This document shows, piece after piece, positions 59,314 to 64,000 of a DNA stretch of 64,000 nucleotides (its first letter is position 1; each line of letters opens with the position of its first letter). The notes under the pieces are model-generated. The model was not told the DNA's origin and made no database searches. It was given only the letters and a program-made list of their open reading frames with translations. The DNA is from Candidatus Levyibacteriota bacterium (lineage in GTDB: Bacteria > Patescibacteria > Microgenomatia > Levybacterales > UBA12049): the NCBI GenBank assembly GCA_027334565.1, contig DAHWUP010000002.1, positions 62,001 through 126,000 on the forward strand, written 5' to 3'. A program made the position numbers and the translations under genes.

Positions 59314-60300
59314 ATGGCAAAAATTTATTACTTTTTAGGACATGAACAATTTCACCCCGAAAAGCTGGTCGAATTTGCAAGGACCGCGGAAACTGCCGGC
59401 TTCGACGGTCTTTTTGTATCCGAACACTTCAATCCCTGGGTGGATGATAAAGGTGCTTCGGGTTTCGCGTTTTCCACCCTCGGTGCGATCGCGGCGGTAA
59501 CCCAAAGGATCGAACTGATGACGGGTGTGATCACTCCTCTATTTAGATATCATCCGGCGGTGATCGCACAGGCCGCGGCTACTCTGGATCGCATATCGGG
59601 GGGTAGATTCTACCTGGGCGTTGGAACCGGAGAGTCGATTAACGAAACGCCGCTTGGTATCGAATTCCCCAAATACACCGAACGATCGGAAAGAATGATA
59701 GAGGCGCTGAAAATCATGCGTAGATTACTTGATAAGGAAAAGTTAAGTTTTGCCGGCAACTATTACAAAACCGAGAACGTAAAGTTGTACAGCCCACCGT
59801 TACACTCGATACCGATTTTAATGGCGGCCCAAGGACCAAAATCCGCCGAACTTGCGGCCGAATATTCCGACGGCATCATCGTCAGCATAAAGGACCCCAG
59901 GGAGCAAAATGAAAAAGTTATCGTACCGGCTAATAAAAAAAGGAAACTGCTGGGGAAAGCAAAATTGACAATCGTCACAAACCGATGGACTGTTTTTGCC
60001 AAAAACGAAGAACAGGCTCTAAAAGCCCTGGCACCCTGGCGTGGTTTGCGTTCGCCCGGAAGAGACACTGCTTATGACCCCAAACTATTGCAAGAGGAGG
60101 CAGATCTACTCAACAAAAATGAAATTCTAAGTAAATATACGGTCTTGACCTCGGCCGAGGATTATATCGATGCATATTCGCCGCTAATTACCCAGCTGAA
60201 TTCGGACATCGTGGTTATTCAGACCACAACCCACGAAAATCAAGATGAATTAATTAGAATGATCGGCAAACAGGTCCTGACAAAACTTAAAAGACTATGA
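59314..60300 (+). CDS. LLM-family oxidoreductase (F420-dependent glucose-6-phosphate dehydrogenase-like)
   Basis: 328 aa. GFDGLFVSEHFNPWVDDKGA, ELMTGVITPLFRYHPAVIAQ and SGGRFYLGVGTGESINETPL are the signatures of the FGD/TIGR03557-like LLM branch. Divergent from the preceding LLM gene by 120 bp but not a close copy. Typically reduces or oxidises sugars or aldehydes with F420; in an organism without F420, FMN is likely. TGA stop is 2 nt from the convergent RnfD-FNR gene end. Confidence 0.9.
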   Translation: MAKIYYFLGHEQFHPEKLVEFARTAETAGFDGLFVSEHFNPWVDDKGASGFAFSTLGAIAAVTQRIELMTGVITPLFRYHPAVIAQAAATLDRISGGRFYLGVGTGESINETPLGIEFPKYTERSERMIEALKIMRRLLDKEKLSFAGNYYKTENVKLYSPPLHSIPILMAAQGPKSAELAAEYSDGIIVSIKDPREQNEKVIVPANKKRKLLGKAKLTIVTNRWTVFAKNEEQALKALAPWRGLRSPGRDTAYDPKLLQEEADLLNKNEILSKYTVLTSAEDYIDAYSPLITQLNSDIVVIQTTTHENQDELIRMIGKQVLTKLKRL

Positions 60301-60302
60301 TT

Positions 60303-61832
60303 TTATGACTCACTATATCCGGGAAAGAAGTCGGTGATAATTCTATTGTTCTCTACTCCGGCATTTCTAAGAGTCGACTTAAAATTCTCAACCATCAGCT
60401 GAGGTCCCGAAATATAAAAAATCCTGTTAGGAGAATCCGGCACTATTTGTTTGATGTTTTGTTCGGTTATATGCCCTCCGACCCCCTGCCAATCCGACGG
60501 GATACGACTGGTATCGGTTAAAACAAATATGCTTTTTACACCGTTTAACCTTGCCCTTTCGAATAAATCGGAATAGATGATATCTTCCCTGGTCCGGTTG
60601 GCAAAAATCAAAACAATGTCAACCCGCATGTTCCGATCGACGATATATTGAATCATGCTCCTAAACGGAGCTATTCCTACTCCTCCGGCGATGAATACTA
60701 ACGGTTTCTTTAAATCTTTTGGAAGAACAAAATCCCCAGAAACCTGTGAAGCAATGATCTTTCCTCCCTGATTTAATGAAATAAGTTCTTTTTTATAACT
60801 GCTCGGTGGGCTGTAAAATTTAACAATCATCGAAAGTTTGTTTTCCGTCGGTGAAGAGGAGATACTAAAATATCTTCTGTTCCCCCTTGAATCTTCGTTC
60901 TTGTGAGCGAGGGTCCATTCCAAATACTGTCCGGGGATGAAGGCAAAACCCGGTTCTTTATCAAATATAAATTCGAAGGTATCACGACTTAATTGTATCC
61001 TTTGTCTTAAATAAAGTACCATCCTCGACGTCGGACTAATAATATAAGAAAAAACATTGCCCAAAACCAATGCCAATTCCGGAGTGAAGGTATATGTCAA
61101 TCTTAATGAAGGGGTCGCATATAAAAATGCGACCAGATAGGCAAAATAGTTTCTTTTTTGCCTGGTGTTAGGTGAAGTCAACGGTTCGGTAAACATTACA
61201 AACGTAAAGAAAAACAACGCCGAATCCAAAACGTTTAACCGCCAAAGCGAAATGACGGAAGTTAAATTCCCCCCCCTTATAAATGAGCCCGCGGCGATGA
61301 CCACCAAGTACAAAGACAAGAAATTGAATATCATATCTTCTCTTTGCATTTTCCTTACAATCAAAAGTCCTCCAAAGAAAACGAAAGGGAGCATCACCGG
61401 AGTTCCCACCCACCATGTTGCTGAGTGCTCAGGTGAAAGTAAGGCTATCGCGGCAACGGAAACCGCAGCCGGATTAAAAATATGTCGTTTGTCTATCGTC
61501 AAAAGATATTTTGAAGCCATCGCGACTACCGACGCGGCTATGATATATGGCAAACTTAAAGGATATTTAACCGGGACAATCAACGCAAGAATCAACGCAG
61601 TGATATAGACCGATTCCACATTGGGTACGGCATTAAAAAATTTCGCAAAAATATAATTGGAAACAAATCCCGCAATTACCGCTGCAAAGACACTAATCGT
61701 GATATCCAAAGGATTATAGCTCAAGATTTTAAGAAAGCTAAGAATTATGGCCATTACTATCAAAAAAATTAGATAGTACAACGTCAACCTGTACATGGTT
61801 ATTCTGTTTAAAAAATTATCGATTGTTTTCAT
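60303..61832 (-). CDS. fusion of RnfD/NqrB-like membrane domain and ferredoxin-NAD(P)H reductase domain
   Basis: 509 aa from the ATG at 61832 (7 nt after apbE; an ATG at 61868 would overlap apbE). N-terminal half: about nine membrane segments with RHIFNPAAVSVAAIAL and FVMFTEPLTSPNTRQKR, as in RnfD/NqrB. C-terminal half (from about residue 270): FAD-binding RRYFSISSSP, NAD(P)-binding IAGGVGIAPFRSM and YISGPQLMVENF. The SGAT flavinylation site of true RnfD is not seen. Predicted to move electrons from cytoplasmic NAD(P)H through FAD across the membrane to the FMN-binding proteins encoded upstream. Confidence 0.88.
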   Translation of the reverse strand: MKTIDNFLNRITMYRLTLYYLIFLIVMAIILSFLKILSYNPLDITISVFAAVIAGFVSNYIFAKFFNAVPNVESVYITALILALIVPVKYPLSLPYIIAASVVAMASKYLLTIDKRHIFNPAAVSVAAIALLSPEHSATWWVGTPVMLPFVFFGGLLIVRKMQREDMIFNFLSLYLVVIAAGSFIRGGNLTSVISLWRLNVLDSALFFFTFVMFTEPLTSPNTRQKRNYFAYLVAFLYATPSLRLTYTFTPELALVLGNVFSYIISPTSRMVLYLRQRIQLSRDTFEFIFDKEPGFAFIPGQYLEWTLAHKNEDSRGNRRYFSISSSPTENKLSMIVKFYSPPSSYKKELISLNQGGKIIASQVSGDFVLPKDLKKPLVFIAGGVGIAPFRSMIQYIVDRNMRVDIVLIFANRTREDIIYSDLFERARLNGVKSIFVLTDTSRIPSDWQGVGGHITEQNIKQIVPDSPNRIFYISGPQLMVENFKSTLRNAGVENNRIITDFFPGYSES

Positions 61833-61839
61833 AATATTT

Positions 61840-62574
61840 TTAATAAACGGTATATTTTTCAAAACCATCCGTAAATATAGCCTGCTTGTCTTTGGTCACC
61901 AGGTAGCCTTCGATATTTTTCAATCCTTGCAAAAATCTTATCCCCTTGATGCCCATTGCGAATGTCGCCGTCGCGAATCTGTCCGCGTCATAAATATCGT
62001 CGGCAATTACCGTTACCGAAGCAATTTCATTTGCTTTCTTTTTACCGATCGGATCATAAATATGCTCTCCCCTTTGGTAGTTTCCCGATGTTGCTATACC
62101 TTTTTCGGCAAGGTAAACTACTTTAATTATCTCCTTGCGGTTAAACGGATTCTGTATGCCGACACTCCACTTCTTACCCTTTTGGTTCATACCGTTTGTT
62201 TGGATATCTCCGGCTATTTCTACATAAAAATTTTTCAAACCCTTTTTGCGTAAGATTTTTGCTCCTTGTGAAATGGCATAACCCTTGACGATGCCGGACG
62301 GATCGATTTTTTCCCCGACCTGTATATCAAAATAACCATGGGTAACTGTTTTCGTCTCTTCGGATAACCGCAATATTTTTTTCATGATACGGCTTAACTG
62401 CAAGGTTTCTTGATTGTTATATCTTGATACTTCGCTGTCATTTTTATATGTACTAAAAGTTTTGTCGATATAATGAAAATACGCAAAGACTTCGTTCAGG
62501 TCCTCATTCGTTACCTTCTTGTCGCATACCTCTATTATTACCGGCATCCCCATTATCGATTTTTGTCTTTTCAT
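61840..62574 (-). CDS. apbE: FAD:protein FMN transferase ApbE
   Basis: 244 aa, somewhat short (family 300 or more when lipoprotein). No signal or lipobox is visible, unlike secreted ApbE. Motifs present: MGMPVIIEV, DPSGIVKGYAI (91-101), AGDIQ (121-125), TSGNYQRGEHIYDP (162-175) and YDADRFATATFAMG (195-208, Mg site). Transfers FMN from FAD to Ser/Thr of target proteins. Sits 10 nt after one of its likely substrates and 7 nt before the RnfD-FNR gene, one operon. Confidence 0.94.
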   Translation of the reverse strand: MKRQKSIMGMPVIIEVCDKKVTNEDLNEVFAYFHYIDKTFSTYKNDSEVSRYNNQETLQLSRIMKKILRLSEETKTVTHGYFDIQVGEKIDPSGIVKGYAISQGAKILRKKGLKNFYVEIAGDIQTNGMNQKGKKWSVGIQNPFNRKEIIKVVYLAEKGIATSGNYQRGEHIYDPIGKKKANEIASVTVIADDIYDADRFATATFAMGIKGIRFLQGLKNIEGYLVTKDKQAIFTDGFEKYTVY

Positions 62575-62584
62575 ATTTTTTCAA

Positions 62585-63106
62585 TTATTTCGCCTGAGCC
62601 AGCGCGTCTGCCAAAGACTGTTGAAAGGCCTGGCTTGAAGCCGACGCCCCCGAAATTAGGTCGACATTGGCACTTTGCGCCTGAAGGGCTTCCTGCTTTA
62701 GATAGGGTAAGGCCTGGCTGTTCACGTACTGGGAAGTCGGGTTGTCGTTTGGATACTGCAGAAAGACTACATCGGTTAACCTTCCGCCCGAGACTACTGC
62801 CTGTACCTGAATATTGCCGTAGAAAGCGTCGGCAACACTACCCGTAAAAGTTCCATCCTTATACATTCCGGATGGACTGGGAGTAGGTGTCTGGGTGGGT
62901 GCAACAGTGACCTGGGAAACGTTTGGGCCGGTTGCCTGTTGTGAAGTCCGGGATGGGGTTGGTGTTGAGGTGATTGATTGTATGGGAGTGTTTAATGCTT
63001 GGTTTTTTCCTACCACCGGCCTCTCATCTCCCCCGTGCAACTGTCTAAATACTACAAGCAAACCGAAAATTGTCAAAACCGATGTAATCTGAAAATATTT
63101 TCTCAT
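62585..63106 (-). CDS. exported FMN-binding-domain protein (ApbE substrate)
   Basis: 173 aa. Membrane anchor (about 7-21), a Thr/Pro-rich stalk (40-80), then an FMN-binding domain (82-173): YKDGTFTGSVADAFYGNIQV, GGRLTDVVFLQYPND, and the flavinylation motif SGASASS (152-158), in which S155 is the expected FMN attachment residue. Located outside the membrane. About 70 of 89 residues of the domain match the next protein, so it is a recent tandem duplicate. Confidence 0.9.
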   Translation of the reverse strand: MRKYFQITSVLTIFGLLVVFRQLHGGDERPVVGKNQALNTPIQSITSTPTPSRTSQQATGPNVSQVTVAPTQTPTPSPSGMYKDGTFTGSVADAFYGNIQVQAVVSGGRLTDVVFLQYPNDNPTSQYVNSQALPYLKQEALQAQSANVDLISGASASSQAFQQSLADALAQAK

Positions 63107-63168
63107 GAACTTATATTTACGAAATCAGCTTAAAATTGGTTGAAATAATCTTGTATAAATTTTAGCGA

Positions 63169-63603
63169 TTATTTCGCTTGATTTAAAGCGTCTGTCAACG
63201 AAGCAATAAAAGCCGGCGATGAAGCCGACGCCCCGGACACAGCATCAATGTTGGCATTTTGCGCCTGAATAGCCTCCTGTTTTAGATAAGGTAGGGCCTG
63301 AGAATTGATATACTGCGAAGTCCGGTTATCGTTCGGGTATTGCAAAAAAATCACGTCGGTTAATTTACCACCGGCTATTACAGCCTGAACCTGCATATTG
63401 CCGTAAAATGCATCTGCGATGCTGCCCGTATAGGTCCCGTCCTTATATGGACCGGCTGTTACCGAAGCTACGTTGGAAGACCCCGTACCGCTCGCAGAGC
63501 TTGAAAAGGTATTCAATAAACTACCCGTGTTTTTCATTTGTCTGACCAGCACCAAAATGACAAATGCTCCCAAAATCAGCACGCCCCGCAAATATTTTTT
63601 CAT
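63169..63603 (-). CDS. exported FMN-binding-domain protein, paralogue
   Basis: 144 aa. Membrane anchor (about 6-20), a Ser/Gly linker in place of the Thr/Pro stalk of its paralogue, and an FMN-binding domain (54-144) with YKDGTYTGSIADAFYGNMQV and SGASASS (123-129; S126 likely flavinylated). First gene of the four-gene unit; 62 bp separate it from the second copy, which may have its own promoter. Carries electrons on the outer face; acceptor unknown. Confidence 0.9.
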   Translation of the reverse strand: MKKYLRGVLILGAFVILVLVRQMKNTGSLLNTFSSSASGTGSSNVASVTAGPYKDGTYTGSIADAFYGNMQVQAVIAGGKLTDVIFLQYPNDNRTSQYINSQALPYLKQEAIQAQNANIDAVSGASASSPAFIASLTDALNQAK

Positions 63604-63652
63604 ATTTTCTAAATTTAAAAGAAGTGGCTTAAAGTTAGCTGAAGAAATTGAA

Positions 63653-64000
63653 TTAACCTTCTAGTTCTTTGGCCGCGTATCTGTAATTACAAAAATCACA
63701 GTCCGGTGAACTTGGAGGTAACTGAGCGCTGTTCAAACATTTATAGGCATTTAGGATCTCTTTCTCTACCCATGAATCATCACCGTAGTAAGGAATTATC
63801 TTTATATCGAATTCCAGTCTTGCATCAAATCTGTCAATATCTGTTCTTCCGTTACAATATACGAAGTATCCCGTTTTGGAAACCGCAAAATCATTTTTTC
63901 TGAACAACCATTGATATACTTCCATCTGCCGCTTATAACCGATTTGCCAATCCGCATCCAAGTTTACCTCCTCCTCTTTTGAAGTAGACTTATAATCAAC
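63653..64000 (-). CDS. PD-(D/E)XK nuclease family protein, N-terminus cut by window edge
   Basis: Frame open from the right edge to the stop at 63653 (115 codons seen). VDYKSTS at the edge is the DxK core of PD-(D/E)XK nucleases; then QIGYKRQMEVYQWLFRKNDF and a Cys motif near the end (CDFCNYRYAAKELEG). The layout resembles Cas4/AddB-like exonuclease domains, where terminal Cys bind an iron-sulfur cluster, but only two or three Cys are visible here. An in-frame TTG at 63961 is internal, not a start, since the DxK core lies upstream. No CRISPR array is seen. Confidence 0.65.
   Translation of the reverse strand, partial: VDYKSTSKEEEVNLDADWQIGYKRQMEVYQWLFRKNDFAVSKTGYFVYCNGRTDIDRFDARLEFDIKIIPYYGDDSWVEKEILNAYKCLNSAQLPPSSPDCDFCNYRYAAKELEG

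Noticed and set aside
63653..64000. Cas4 and therefore a CRISPR locus at the right edge
   Set aside because: Only a PD-(D/E)XK domain with a partial Cys motif is visible; no direct-repeat array or other cas gene is seen in the window.

Overview
The window reads as a compact, AT-rich bacterial genome of the Candidate Phyla Radiation (Patescibacteria), most likely a Microgenomates (OP11) lineage. This is inferred from gene content: very short spacers, an rpsF-ssb-rpsR operon not followed by rplI, a shortened RF1, many lineage-restricted membrane-anchored proteins with Thr-Pro linkers, and several tiny proteins of a kind I associate with CPR genomes. TGA is used as a stop (for example at 6342-6344 and 60298-60300), so the code is standard and not the Gracilibacteria/Absconditabacteria one.

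Layout. 1-7061: a cut GT87 glycosyltransferase, two small paralogous membrane proteins, a SIMPL protein, a lytic-transglycosylase-like protein, a Xer recombinase, a GH18 protein and a Tat-like exported protein. 7062-8004: the longest non-coding stretch, holding a 28-bp candidate dif site whose half-sites recur in front of the xer gene. 8005-25486: housekeeping and envelope genes (yebC, rluD-like, lgt-like, MFS, efp, pepA, tRNA-Leu, dnaB, hisS, transporters). 25554-33679: an orphan ParB-like protein, a small SRPBCC/VOC cluster, rpmE-prfA, an antiporter and murB. 33731-43049: envelope proteases (HtrA, CTP), rpsF-ssb-rpsR, a PP2C-like protein, ychF and a GT51 protein lacking its catalytic glutamates. 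43328-57290: surface proteins, an ECF sigma/anti-sigma pair with a divergent target, riboflavin kinase, phosphoesterase and HD hydrolase. 57331-64000: a cation efflux protein, two luciferase-family flavoproteins and an extracytoplasmic flavin electron-transfer operon, followed by the C-terminal part of a PD-(D/E)XK nuclease.

The most striking system is 60303-63603: two exported FMN-binding proteins with ApbE-type flavinylation motifs, an ApbE flavin transferase, and one membrane protein fusing an RnfD/NqrB-like domain to a ferredoxin-NAD(P)H reductase domain. It looks like a minimal transmembrane route from NAD(P)H to covalently bound external flavins.

Expression signals are readable. Many genes have a sigma70-type -10 box ending only 5-10 nt before the start codon, which predicts leaderless mRNAs. 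A small set of genes, mostly short conserved ones, instead carries an almost perfect GGAGGTGA Shine-Dalgarno. Several starts below were chosen because a promoter lies inside the longest reading frame. Family assignments are from recognition of motifs by eye; no database search was run.
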